Shown here in pieces: positions 1 to 6,883 of a stretch of 64,000 nucleotides of DNA. Origin of the DNA: Aerococcus sp. UBA6277 (GTDB lineage Bacteria > Bacillota > Bacilli > Lactobacillales > Aerococcaceae). Position 1 is the first letter of the stretch; each line of letters starts with the position of its first letter. The stretch lies in assembly GCF_002440555.1 (NCBI RefSeq), contig NZ_DJUR01000019.1:10665-74664 (forward strand). The letters run 5' to 3'. The notes under the pieces were generated by a model. It did no database searches. It was not told the DNA's origin and saw only the letters and a list, made by a program, of their open reading frames with translations. Both the position numbers and the translations under genes were made by a program.

Positions 1-330
1 GTTCGTGCCAACACAATTCCAGTATCTAAATTAGCGGAAATTGATAAAGACCCACGTTTTGGTAAGACAAAGGCATTATTATTATTTGAAACGCCACAAG
101 ATGTGTTAGCAGCAATCGAAGCTGGCGTAGATATCAAGGAAGTAAACTTAGGTTCAATGGCGCATTCTAAAGGGAAAACAATGATTTCAAGATCATTGTC
201 AGTAGACGAGGAAGATGTAGCGACTTTACAAAAATTAAAAGACCATGGGGTTAAATTTGACGTACGTAAAGTCCCTGCAGACTCAGACGAAAACTTAGAT
301 AAACTGTTGAAAAATCATAACTTGATTTAA
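1..330 (+). CDS. PTS mannose/fructose/sorbose family IIB domain, C-terminal part (5' end outside window)
   Basis: The reading frame is open from the first base, so only the last 109 residues are visible. The protein would pass phosphate from a IIA domain to the incoming sugar at the IIC/IID membrane pair. The visible part has the typical C-terminal IIB layout, with the run around SMAHSKGKTMISRSLSVDEED and an ending in short helices. The phosphorylated histidine lies upstream and cannot be checked. It could be a free IIB or the end of a fused IIAB protein. IIC follows 19 bp later behind GGGAGG, so this is the upstream member of a IIB-IIC-IID-ManO-ManA operon. Confidence 0.9.
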   Translation, partial: VRANTIPVSKLAEIDKDPRFGKTKALLLFETPQDVLAAIEAGVDIKEVNLGSMAHSKGKTMISRSLSVDEEDVATLQKLKDHGVKFDVRKVPADSDENLDKLLKNHNLI

Positions 331-349
331 AAGGGAGGTCGACAGAAAA

Positions 350-1159
350 ATGGATATTTCAATTTTTGCAGCTATAGCTATTTGTGTTATTGCATTATTC
401 GCTGGTTTTGAAAGTGTGTTGGACTCATTCCAATTACACCAACCAATTCTTGTTTGTACTTTAATTGGTCTTGCAACAGGAAACTTAACTGAAGGACTAC
501 TATTAGGTGGTCAATTACAATTAATCGCTTTAGGTTGGATGAACATCGGGGCAGCGCAAGCACCAGATGCGGCCTTAGCAGGTGTAATCGCTGGTATCTT
601 AGTATTAACTAAAGGTGCTTCTGTATCTGAAGGTATTGCCATTGCGGTGCCTTTAGCAATTGCTGGTCAAGTATTAACAATCTTCGTTCGTACAATGACA
701 GTAGGTTTGGCTCACTATGCTGATGGCCAAGCGGAAAAAGGCTCTATTCGTGGAGTTGAATCTGCCAATATGCTGGCTTTAGGTCTTCAAGGTTTACGTG
801 TAATGATTCCAGCAATCGCTACATTAGCTTTACCAGCTTCAGCTGTACAAGGCGCTTTAGCAGCCATTCCAGACTGGATCACAGGTGGTCTAGCTGTTGG
901 TGGTGGTATGATTGTTGCTGTAGGTTACGCAATGGTTATCAATATGATGGCAACCAAAACAACATGGCCATTCTTCTTTATCGGTTTTGCTTTAGCAGCC
1001 GTTACAGAATTGAACTTGGTGGCAATGGGTATTATCGGTCTGGCCTTAGCACTTATCTACATTGAATTGTCTCCACAATTTAATGGCGGTGGCGGTTCAG
1101 GATCTGGTGGTTCAGGTTCAGTTGATGACCAATTAGACGCCATTTTAGAAGACTATTAA
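350..1159 (+). CDS. manY: PTS mannose/fructose/sorbose family IIC permease
   Basis: This 269-residue polytopic membrane protein forms the sugar translocation channel together with IID. It is almost wholly hydrophobic up to residue ~243, with glycine-rich transmembrane segments, for example GGGMIVAVGYAMVINMM. It then ends in a soluble tail made of a Gly/Ser linker and an acidic peptide finishing LDAILEDY. GGGAGG lies 8 to 12 bases before the ATG. IID follows after 12 bp. In related Lactobacillales, man-PTS IIC/IID is also the receptor for class IIa bacteriocins (family knowledge). The exact sugar cannot be read from the sequence; ManO and ManA downstream favour mannose/glucose. Confidence 0.93.
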   Translation: MDISIFAAIAICVIALFAGFESVLDSFQLHQPILVCTLIGLATGNLTEGLLLGGQLQLIALGWMNIGAAQAPDAALAGVIAGILVLTKGASVSEGIAIAVPLAIAGQVLTIFVRTMTVGLAHYADGQAEKGSIRGVESANMLALGLQGLRVMIPAIATLALPASAVQGALAAIPDWITGGLAVGGGMIVAVGYAMVINMMATKTTWPFFFIGFALAAVTELNLVAMGIIGLALALIYIELSPQFNGGGGSGSGGSGSVDDQLDAILEDY

Positions 1160-1171
1160 GGAGGGGTAGAC

Positions 1172-2119
1172 ATGACTGAAGAAGTAACAAACCGCGTAAC
1201 ATTATCAAAACGAGACCGGATGGTCGCAAACTGGCGATTAACTTTCGTTCAAGCTTCATGGAACTACGAGCGTATGCATAACGTTGGTTGGGCTTATGTA
1301 TTAGCCCCAGCAATCAAAAAATTATATACAAGTAAAGAAGACCGTACAGCAGCTTTACAACGTCACTTGGAATTCATCAACTCTCACCCATACGTTGAGG
1401 CACCAATTTTAGGGGTAACCTTAGCTATGGAAGAAGAGAAAGCAAATGGTACAGTCATTGAAGACCAAGCCATCCAAGGGGTTAAAGTTGGTATGATGGG
1501 TCCTCTTGCTGGTGTGGGTGACCCAATCTTCTGGGGTACTTTACGTCCAGTAATCGGTGCCTTCGCTGCATCACTTGCCCTAAGCCAATCTATCTTAGGA
1601 CCAATCTTATTCTTCGTACTTTGGAATTTAATCCGTGTAGCTTTCACTTGGTATACACAAGAATTAGGTTACCGTGCAGGTTCTGAAATCACAAAAGACT
1701 TGTCTGGTGGTATCATTCAAAAAATCACTGTTGGGGCATCTATTTTAGGGATGTTCGTTATGGGGGTATTGGTACCTCGTTGGACAACAATGAATTTTCC
1801 AAAAGTAATCTCTGAAGTAACAAACCAACAAGATGCTATTGTAAACTTTGATGGTTTAGTTGAAGCTGCTAATAACAGCAATGTGACAGCAGATAGCTTC
1901 CGTGATGTGATTAACCAAATTTCATCAGGTCAATTAGTAAATACCACAACAGCAACAACATTAGGTGACGTATTCAATCAATTATTACCTGGTATGATGC
2001 CATTACTATTAACATTAGCATGTATGTACCTATTAAAACGTAAAGTGAGCGCAACTACCTTGATCTTCTCTATCTTTGTGATCGGTATCGTGCTTTATGT
2101 ATTAGGTATCATGGGTTAA
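1172..2119 (+). CDS. manZ: PTS mannose/fructose/sorbose family IID permease
   Basis: The 315-residue IID partner of the IIC channel. The N-terminal half contains the family's charged helical segment and the conserved stretch GVKVGMMGPLAGVGDPIFWGT. C-terminal membrane helices end at LYVLGIMG. An insertion around residues 205-265, rich in Asn/Thr/Ser, is probably an extracellular loop. This is the region that differs most between man-PTS systems and affects bacteriocin sensitivity in relatives (family knowledge). AAGGAGGGG precedes the ATG, and the next gene starts one base after the stop. Confidence 0.93.
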   Translation: MTEEVTNRVTLSKRDRMVANWRLTFVQASWNYERMHNVGWAYVLAPAIKKLYTSKEDRTAALQRHLEFINSHPYVEAPILGVTLAMEEEKANGTVIEDQAIQGVKVGMMGPLAGVGDPIFWGTLRPVIGAFAASLALSQSILGPILFFVLWNLIRVAFTWYTQELGYRAGSEITKDLSGGIIQKITVGASILGMFVMGVLVPRWTTMNFPKVISEVTNQQDAIVNFDGLVEAANNSNVTADSFRDVINQISSGQLVNTTTATTLGDVFNQLLPGMMPLLLTLACMYLLKRKVSATTLIFSIFVIGIVLYVLGIMG

Positions 2120-2120
2120 G

Positions 2121-2504
2121 ATGGTAGCACAATTAAATACAGAAGTAACGTTCATCTCTAAAGCGAATGCGATGATAAACCCTATCGACCCTAAGTCAGG
2201 CTTACTGATGGTGGGCGATAAGGGTGTCGAATTTCGCGAGGAGAACGGACCAGGCTTCATTCAAATTCCATGGGTTAACATTACACGCGTACGCGTGCAA
2301 ATGTTCTTCAAAGGACGTTACGTCCGCGGCTTCTACTTTGAAACCGATGAAGGCCAACTCCTGGAATTTGTTGTCGATGAAGCTAAAGATAGTCTTCGGG
2401 CAATGCGCAAGTACCTACCCCGAGAAAAATTCGTCGCACAACAAAGTAACCTAGCCAACTTATTCAAAAACCCCTTTAAACGAGGGAAGAAAGACAAGGA
2501 GTAG
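2121..2504 (+). CDS. manO: DUF956 family protein, ManO-like PTS accessory protein
   Basis: 127 residues, the usual size for DUF956, a family found almost only directly after man-PTS IID genes in Lactobacillales. The fold appears to be a small beta-rich PH-like domain (MINPIDPKSGLLMVGDKGVEF, then IPWVNITRVRVQMFFKGRYVRGFYFETDEG) with a basic C-terminus (FKNPFKRGKKDKE). Its start is one base after the IID stop with no good ribosome site of its own, so translational coupling is likely. The role is not established; involvement in regulating the man-PTS has been proposed for the family. Confidence 0.85.
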   Translation: MVAQLNTEVTFISKANAMINPIDPKSGLLMVGDKGVEFREENGPGFIQIPWVNITRVRVQMFFKGRYVRGFYFETDEGQLLEFVVDEAKDSLRAMRKYLPREKFVAQQSNLANLFKNPFKRGKKDKE

Positions 2505-2509
2505 TGACG

Positions 2510-3460
2510 ATGCAAGAACCCATATTCTTAAAAGCCTACCTAGAAGAAAAAATCTGGGGTGGACAAAAATTACGCAGTCAATTTAATCTAGACATCCCTT
2601 CTGACCAGACAGGAGAAGCGTGGGTCATTTCAGGACATGAACATGGGCAATCTATCGTGACGTCACCTGAATCCCTTGCCGGCTTAAGTCTATCTGACTT
2701 GTACCAACAACACCCAGAAATCTTCTTGGGAGAAGCGGCTGACCGTTTTCCATTATTAATCAAAATCATTGACGCCAAGGAAGATTTGTCCGTCCAAGTA
2801 CACCCGGATGATGCCTATGGACTAGCCCATGAAAATGACCTTGGAAAGACGGAGTGCTGGTATATTATGGATGCAGATCCAGGCGCTTACTTAATCTACG
2901 GCCATAACGTCCAAAACAAAGAGCAGTTCTTAGAAATGGTCGAAGAGAACGAGTGGGACCAACTGCTTCGTAAAGTACCTGTTCATGCCGGTGATTTCTT
3001 CGCCGTGCCAGCAGGGACTATCCATGCTATCGGTGGCGGCGTATTAATCCTCGAAACCCAACAAAGTTCTAACACCACCTACCGGGTTTATGACTACGGA
3101 CGCAAGGACGCCAATGGCCAGGAGCGTGACCTACACATCCAACAATCAGCGGATGTCACCATGTTCCCCCACAAAGATACTCTAGCAACCGGGCATACAA
3201 CTGAACTACCGGGCGGCTCAATCCAAGAATTTTGGACCAATGAATACTTCTCCGTGGCAAAATGGACAATCGAGGATAACTTGCATATCAACTTATCCGA
3301 AAAGTACCAGTTGTGTACAGTCCTTGAGGGCCAAGGACAAGTAACGGTTGGCGACAAGGCTTGGGACGTAAAAGCAGCAGACGCCTTTATCCTACCAAGT
3401 GACCTTAGAGAAGTCACACTCACTGGGCAATTCAGTTTGATGGTAGCTGAGGAATCTTAG
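2510..3460 (+). CDS. manA: Mannose-6-phosphate isomerase, class I
   Basis: Cytosolic zinc enzyme converting mannose-6-phosphate, the product of the upstream PTS, to fructose-6-phosphate. 316 residues. Zinc ligands are visible: Gln96 and His98 in LSVQVHPDD, Glu115 in GKTECWYIMD, and His172 in PAGTIHAIGGG. The C-terminal cupin half follows from about residue 240. A GTG at 2504 overlaps the previous stop, but AAGGAG at 2496-2501 is well spaced for the ATG at 2510, so I use the ATG. It is the last gene of the PTS operon; a strong terminator follows at 3492. Confidence 0.95.
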   Translation: MQEPIFLKAYLEEKIWGGQKLRSQFNLDIPSDQTGEAWVISGHEHGQSIVTSPESLAGLSLSDLYQQHPEIFLGEAADRFPLLIKIIDAKEDLSVQVHPDDAYGLAHENDLGKTECWYIMDADPGAYLIYGHNVQNKEQFLEMVEENEWDQLLRKVPVHAGDFFAVPAGTIHAIGGGVLILETQQSSNTTYRVYDYGRKDANGQERDLHIQQSADVTMFPHKDTLATGHTTELPGGSIQEFWTNEYFSVAKWTIEDNLHINLSEKYQLCTVLEGQGQVTVGDKAWDVKAADAFILPSDLREVTLTGQFSLMVAEES

Positions 3461-3491
3461 GAAACCCGATATTACTAGTAGAGTTAGACAC

Positions 3492-3530
3492 AAAAGAGGT
3501 TATGACAAACGACGTCATAGCCTCTTTTTT
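3492..3530 (+). terminator. Intrinsic terminator of the PTS-manA operon
   Basis: Stem AAGAGGTTATGAC pairs with GTCATAGCCTCTTTT around a 7-base loop, followed by a T run. It lies 31 bp after the manA stop. Confidence 0.9.
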
Positions 3531-3562
3531 AGGTCAAATTTGAATAAAGCACCAAAATAATA

Positions 3563-3600
3563 GACCAAAGGATAAGCGCACAATCGCTCACCCCTTGGTC
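3563..3600 (-). terminator. Possible terminator of the formate/nitrite channel gene
   Basis: GACCAAGGGG and CCTTTGGTC form a stem with inner pairs GAGCG/CGCTT when read on the minus strand. It is followed by a weak T-rich run (TATTATTTT). It lies about 75 bp after the stop of the minus-strand gene. Confidence 0.45.
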
Positions 3601-3673
3601 AATTGTTGTATTAAAGTATTGTCGAATTCAATTATCTGCTGTTCAAGTCTGTTGGAGCGGCAAGCATTTTGCC

Positions 3674-4465
3674 TTAGTCTAGGTAAAGGGTATCTTCATT
3701 GTTCAAGAAGCTGTAGCCAAGCCCCATCATGACACCACCACCGACCAAATTTCCAAGGAAAACGACCAACCAATTGACTAGCACACCAAGTAAATTCATG
3801 TTATTACCTGAAAAGAAAGCCAGACTCATTAGAGAGAAATTCGCGATCACATGTTCAAATCCGCCATAAACAAAAAGGAAAATAACAGCTACGATAAATA
3901 GCAAGCGGGCGGTATCATCCTTCATTTTCATCTGTCCCATAATCGTAATGTTCACAAAAATATTTGCGAGAATCCCGTCTATAAACAAGGTCCAAATATC
4001 CTTGTTTAATTTAGCGTTGATAACTGTCATAATCGCAGAATCACCATTAAAGTATTGTGCAGCACTCGAATTGCCAATGAGTATACCCACTATCATTGCA
4101 CCCAGTAAGTTCATCAGCGTGCAAACGAGGATGATGGTTAAGGCTTTTGACCAAGAAATTTTCCGGCGATGAGCACTCGTGAACAAGTACATCATATTTG
4201 AAGTAGCCAATTCACCGTTTAAATAAACAATCATGGCTAAACCGATTGGAAATATGAGGGCGTAGCTAATTTTACCTAGAGCTGGATAGTCTACAGAAAG
4301 GACATCCCAAACCAAAATACCAATGGCGGTTGGTAGGGTTAAGAATATACCCGCATAAATCGCTCGTAACAAGTATCTAATCTTTGATTGGGCAAAAAGG
4401 GCATCCTTTTTGGCAACGGCACCATCGATTATATCCATGAAAGTTGAAACATTTTTCTCGCTCAT
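3674..4465 (-). CDS. Formate/nitrite transporter family channel (FocA/NirC-like)
   Basis: A 263-residue FNT-family pentameric channel for small monovalent anions such as formate or nitrite. Six transmembrane segments are apparent. FNT landmarks include KDALFAQSKIRYLLRAIYAGIFLTL near the N-terminus, LNGELATSNMMYL, the mid-protein GAMIVGILIG, and the late helix NLVGGGVMMGLGY. AAGGAGA at 4472-4478 is correctly placed for the ATG at 4463-4465; an upstream in-frame start would overlap that site. In a fermentative lactic-type organism formate exchange is the likeliest job (inference). It is transcribed alone and divergently from the cupin gene. Confidence 0.88.
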   Translation of the reverse strand: MSEKNVSTFMDIIDGAVAKKDALFAQSKIRYLLRAIYAGIFLTLPTAIGILVWDVLSVDYPALGKISYALIFPIGLAMIVYLNGELATSNMMYLFTSAHRRKISWSKALTIILVCTLMNLLGAMIVGILIGNSSAAQYFNGDSAIMTVINAKLNKDIWTLFIDGILANIFVNITIMGQMKMKDDTARLLFIVAVIFLFVYGGFEHVIANFSLMSLAFFSGNNMNLLGVLVNWLVVFLGNLVGGGVMMGLGYSFLNNEDTLYLD

Positions 4466-4610
4466 ACCTTGTCTCCTTGCAATCATTTTTAACATAGTCC
4501 ATCATTTTTTCTGACTTGGTTAGCATACTATAAAATAGCGATTAATATGATTAGAATTGATATATCTACCTTTTTAACCTGATAAAAAACAGAACCTTTG
4601 ATAATTTTTT

Positions 4611-4622
4611 CACAATATTGTG
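4611..4622. promoter_or_regulatory. 12-bp perfect palindrome between divergent genes
   Basis: CACAATATTGTG is self-complementary and lies in the 282-bp gap between the FNT gene and the cupin gene, about 125 bp before the cupin ATG. It could be an operator, but I do not recognise the regulator. The rest of the gap is AT-rich, with a possible minus-strand -10 (TATAGT near 4530). Confidence 0.3.
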
Positions 4623-4747
4623 GAATTATATACTTAATTGTTCTATTTAGATCGAAGCATTTTTTGATGCTCGTATCAAAAAAACCGTGCAAAAAAAGGA
4701 CAAAGACTATACTATTAAGACAAACACCTAATCTGGAGGTAACGACG

Positions 4748-5239
4748 ATGAAAGAGAAATCAATTTGGATTGATCATTATAAAATGGAAGGACACGAAGA
4801 AGGTGGCTTTTTCTACCAAGTGTTGAAGTCAGACCAACATATCCAGTTAGAAGGGCAGCCTGAAAGAGCCTTATATACCAGCATCTATTTCCTATTAACC
4901 TCAACAAATCCGTCACGATTCCACCGTTTAACAGCGGATGAAGTTTGGTATTATCACTATGGTAGTCCACTGACTGTACATATGATTACGCCGGAAGGTG
5001 AATACCAGCAAATTACCCTTGGTACAGAAGTTGAAAACGGCCAAGTATTACAAGCCGTTGTGCCTAAAAACACGATTTTCGGGTCAAGTGTTGAAGAATT
5101 GGATAGCTATTCACTAGTATCATGCATGGTTAGTCCAGGATTTGAATACGATGACTTTGAACTATTCAAGCGGTCAGATTTACTGAATCAATATCCAGAT
5201 TATGCAGATATTATTCACCGACTAACCTTAGAAGACTAG
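4748..5239 (+). CDS. DUF985/cupin_5 family protein
   Basis: A 163-residue single-domain cupin. The family fingerprint is clear: residues ~15-20 (EEGGFFYQ), then LYTSIYFLLTSTNPSRFHRL, DEVWYYHYGSPLTVHMI, and C-terminal LVSCMVSPGFEYDDFEL. Members of this family (yeast YML079w, Shewanella homologues) are sugar-epimerase-like folds without a proven common reaction, so no function is assigned. GGAGG at 4735-4739 fixes the ATG at 4748. A longer in-frame extension upstream reads as non-coding AT-rich leader. Confidence 0.85.
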   Translation: MKEKSIWIDHYKMEGHEEGGFFYQVLKSDQHIQLEGQPERALYTSIYFLLTSTNPSRFHRLTADEVWYYHYGSPLTVHMITPEGEYQQITLGTEVENGQVLQAVVPKNTIFGSSVEELDSYSLVSCMVSPGFEYDDFELFKRSDLLNQYPDYADIIHRLTLED

Positions 5240-5282
5240 GATTTCTGGTCTGCTTAAGAGATTCGTAACTTATTCATCACAA

Positions 5283-5301
5283 AATCAACACAATTTTGAT
5301 T
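5283..5301. promoter_or_regulatory. Palindrome upstream of small RNA A
   Basis: AATCAA and TTGATT arms separated by 7 bases, fully conserved in copy B. It is centred about 55 bp before the predicted transcription start, a position typical of an activator site where the -35 is poor, as here. The regulator is unknown. Confidence 0.45.
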
Positions 5302-5346
5302 GATATTTTCACTAAATCTTCAAAGCTATCGCCTATTATATAAGCA

Positions 5347-5440
5347 TACCCAATAAAGAACCAAACTTTTCTTCATAAATCTTTCTCCTCCCAAAATGAA
5401 AGATGACAAAAAACCAGCTGGCTCCCAACAGCTGGTTTTT
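5347..5440 (+). ncRNA. Predicted small RNA A with anti-Shine-Dalgarno CU-rich motifs
   Basis: A -10-like TATTAT (5334-5339) predicts a start near 5347, and the terminator ends near 5440, giving a ~94 nt RNA. Single-stranded CUUUCUCCUCCC (5381-5392) is complementary to ribosome-binding sites, and the terminator loop carries a second CUCCC. This layout resembles staphylococcal and streptococcal regulatory RNAs that pair with mRNA start regions (inference). The block has no conserved protein frame: the short minus-strand frame differs between copies. No -35 is convincing. Confidence 0.6.
5412..5440. terminator. Bidirectional terminator of small RNA A
   Basis: AACCAGCTG pairs with CAGCTGGTT around loop GCTCCCAA, with T runs on both strands. 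It can end the small RNA on the plus strand and the small membrane-protein transcript on the minus strand. Confidence 0.88.
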
Positions 5441-5468
5441 AAGTGCGAAATAATAGTGAAGGAGCTAC

Positions 5469-5633
5469 TTAGTGCCCCTTTTTTTCGTAATATATTCCCC
5501 AAATCAAGTTGAGTATAAATAAGAATAAAAATATACGGTTGTATTTGTAGGATTCTTGGAAGGTAAAGGTGACAAAAGCGAATATAACGACTAATAGAAT
5601 GGTTATATTTCTAGGGATCAAGAATTTTTCCAT
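5469..5633 (-). CDS. Small two-helix membrane protein (hypothetical)
   Basis: 54 residues starting MEKFLIPRNITILLVVIFAF and ending YYEKKGH. Two hydrophobic segments (residues ~9-24 and ~34-47) are separated by a polar turn QESYKYNR; the ends are charged. This is a plausible small membrane protein, not recognised. The ribosome site is weak (AGGTG, 6 bases before ATG). It is transcribed toward small RNA A and would share its bidirectional terminator. That arrangement recalls type I toxin-antitoxin loci but is not evidence by itself. A loosely similar protein lies at 10793-10963. Confidence 0.5.
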   Translation of the reverse strand: MEKFLIPRNITILLVVIFAFVTFTFQESYKYNRIFLFLFILNLIWGIYYEKKGH

Positions 5634-5764
5634 ATGGACACCTATCTGTTGTTGGCGAGTTATCTATTTTATAGAGAGACTTTATAAGTATTTAGCAGTT
5701 GTACTTAGATGGTTAATCCATTATTCAAACATACGATCCGTGGACACTCTTTAAACTTTCCCAT

Positions 5765-6049
5765 CTATCCGATCCAATAGGTACGAGATATTGTCTTTAC
5801 TAATTTGGTCCTAGCAGAATTACTATATACTTTTGTAATTGTGTTTTGGCCTATTAGAACTTCTGTACCTCTAGGAGATGTTGCGATAATATTTTGCATA
5901 TTGACTGTTGGATAAACATAAGCTTCGGGTGACTTCATCAAAGAAATAATATCATAAAGTCCAATGGCTGCTTTTATCTGCCAACCAGGGATTAAATTGA
6001 GCAGGTTTGTAATTCCATAAATTTGATGTTTGTATATTGTGCTCCATAG
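5765..6049 (-). pseudogene. Decayed or frameshifted reading frame, unrecognised
   Basis: A good Shine-Dalgarno (GGAGG, 6056-6060) and an ATG (6045-6047) open a frame that stops after 31 codons. A second frame is open for 95 codons down to a stop at 5765-5767 and reads protein-like, including IYGITNLLNLIPGWQIK and PTVNMQNIIATSPRGTEVLI. A single frameshift in the first ~12 codons would join start and body, so a broken gene is the simplest reading. No family recognised. It could also be an insertion remnant between the two repeat copies. Confidence 0.35.
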
Positions 6050-6281
6050 CTACCACCTCCTAACTGTTCTATAGAAAAATGATAATCAAACGATTACCGA
6101 CTCGTATCTTCGTAAATTAGCATACCCAAATACTGATGAAAGTGCTGTCACATTCATGTTACATCGGGTGGGGAACGTTGATAAATAAGTGGTTTATAAT
6201 GATGTTTCATGGAAATTTTATACTAATAAAATTCTTAGATTAGAAAAACAGCTTTAGCAATTCGTAACCTTTCTATCACAA

Positions 6282-6300
6282 AATCAACACAATTTTGATT
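6282..6300. promoter_or_regulatory. Palindrome upstream of small RNA B
   Basis: The same AATCAA-N7-TTGATT element as in copy A, with the same spacing to the TATTAT box at 6333-6338. Confidence 0.45.
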
Positions 6301-6345
6301 GATATTTTCATAATTTCTTCAAAAGTATCGCTTATTATATAAACA

Positions 6346-6442
6346 TACCCAATAAAGAAACCAAACTTTTCTTCATAAATCTTTCTCCTCCCAAAACGAA
6401 AGATTACAAAAAACCAGTCGTCCTCCCAACGGCTGGTTTTTT
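6346..6442 (+). ncRNA. Predicted small RNA B with anti-Shine-Dalgarno CU-rich motifs
   Basis: Predicted start near 6346 (TATTAT at 6333-6338) and end in the T run after the hairpin, about 97 nt. CUUUCUCCUCCC is identical to copy A. The terminator loop is UCCUCCCAA, an even better anti-Shine-Dalgarno match than the loop of copy A. No flanking gene explains the transcript. Confidence 0.6.
6412..6442. terminator. Terminator of small RNA B
   Basis: AACCAGTCG pairs with CGGCTGGTT (one G-U pair) around loop TCCTCCCAA, followed by a T run. Relative to copy A both arms changed and pairing is preserved. Confidence 0.88.
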
Positions 6443-6619
6443 AATGCCCATATCTGAAAATATACATAGAAATATTTTTGGCAATACAAACTATTTTATA
6501 GACCATAGTTGAATAAGCTTAAGCAAAGACTACATTTTATATTCAATAATCTTGAAAATCCTTATTTATGGATTATTATTTAATGAGAAATTCCAAGTCA
6601 TGAGATTTGTAATATCAAA

Positions 6620-6797
6620 GCTAAGGCTGACGCTTTCCTAGCATGCCTTAGCAATAAAAAGGAGGGATGGCCCACAACAATCTGTTTGGCGTGTACGCCT
6701 TACAGATTGTGTCGCCAGACAAGTCTTCAGACCGAGACTGAAGACGGTCCTACTGCTTTTTAAGGCAATGATAGGAAAAAGCAAAAGCCGAAGGCTT
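6620..6797. other. Row of four hairpins, possible structured RNA
   Basis: Four inverted repeats in 180 bp: GCTAAGGC/GCCTTAGC (6620-6652), ACAATCTGT/ACAGATTGT with inner GGCG/CGCC (6677-6710), GTCTTCAG/CTGAAGAC (6723-6745) and AAGCC/GGCTT (6785-6797). Base composition is clearly more GC-rich than the surroundings. No long reading frame crosses it. I do not recognise an RNA family. It lies between small RNA B and the 3' end of the minus-strand pgeF gene. Confidence 0.5.
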
Positions 6798-6867
6798 AGT
6801 AAATTACTGTGGTTTTAAAAACTCACTAAATTACTACACCTCGTTCAAGGTTTACTAATTTACTACA
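6798..6867. repeat. Three near-copies of a short palindromic repeat
   Basis: AGTAAATTACTGTG (6798), ACTAAATTACTACA (6825) and ACTAATTTACTACA (6854), with starts 27 and 29 bp apart. The core AGTAAATTACT is a palindrome. This could be a protein-binding array, but it sits just past the 3' end of pgeF, not before a recognised gene. Confidence 0.45.
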
Positions 6868-6883
6868 TAATGTATAAACACTG

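Larger units (their letters stand above)
5261..5440 (+). repeat. Direct repeat copy A (~180 bp cassette)
   Basis: About 90% identical by eye to 6260-6442. Conserved parts in order: AATCAA-N7-TTGATT palindrome, TATTATATAA promoter-like box, an A/C-rich leader, the CU-rich box CTTTCTCCTCCC (5381-5392), and a terminator hairpin. The segments 5281-5310 and 5361-5396 are identical in both copies. The two CU boxes are exactly 1000 bp apart. Confidence 0.9.
6260..6442 (+). repeat. Direct repeat copy B (~180 bp cassette)
   Basis: Second copy of the cassette at 5261-5440, same orientation. The palindrome, -10-like box, CU box (6381-6392) and hairpin are all retained. Differences cluster in the first 20 bp, just upstream of the -10, and in the terminator arms, where pairing is kept. 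Confidence 0.9.

Noticed and set aside
5334-5410. Short minus-strand frames with a strong Shine-Dalgarno (MKKSLV...) inside both repeat copies
   Set aside because: The frame differs between copies through a one-base indel (13 versus 16 codons), so the purine-rich site is better explained as the complement of the conserved CU motif in a plus-strand RNA.
5569-5754. 61-codon plus-strand frame from a GTG
   Set aside because: It lies opposite the better small membrane-protein frame and has unlikely composition (scattered Cys/Trp).
5240-6883. Insertion sequence or CRISPR array as the explanation of the repeats
   Set aside because: There is no transposase, no terminal inverted repeats with target duplication, and only two long copies 1 kb apart, not short repeats with spacers.
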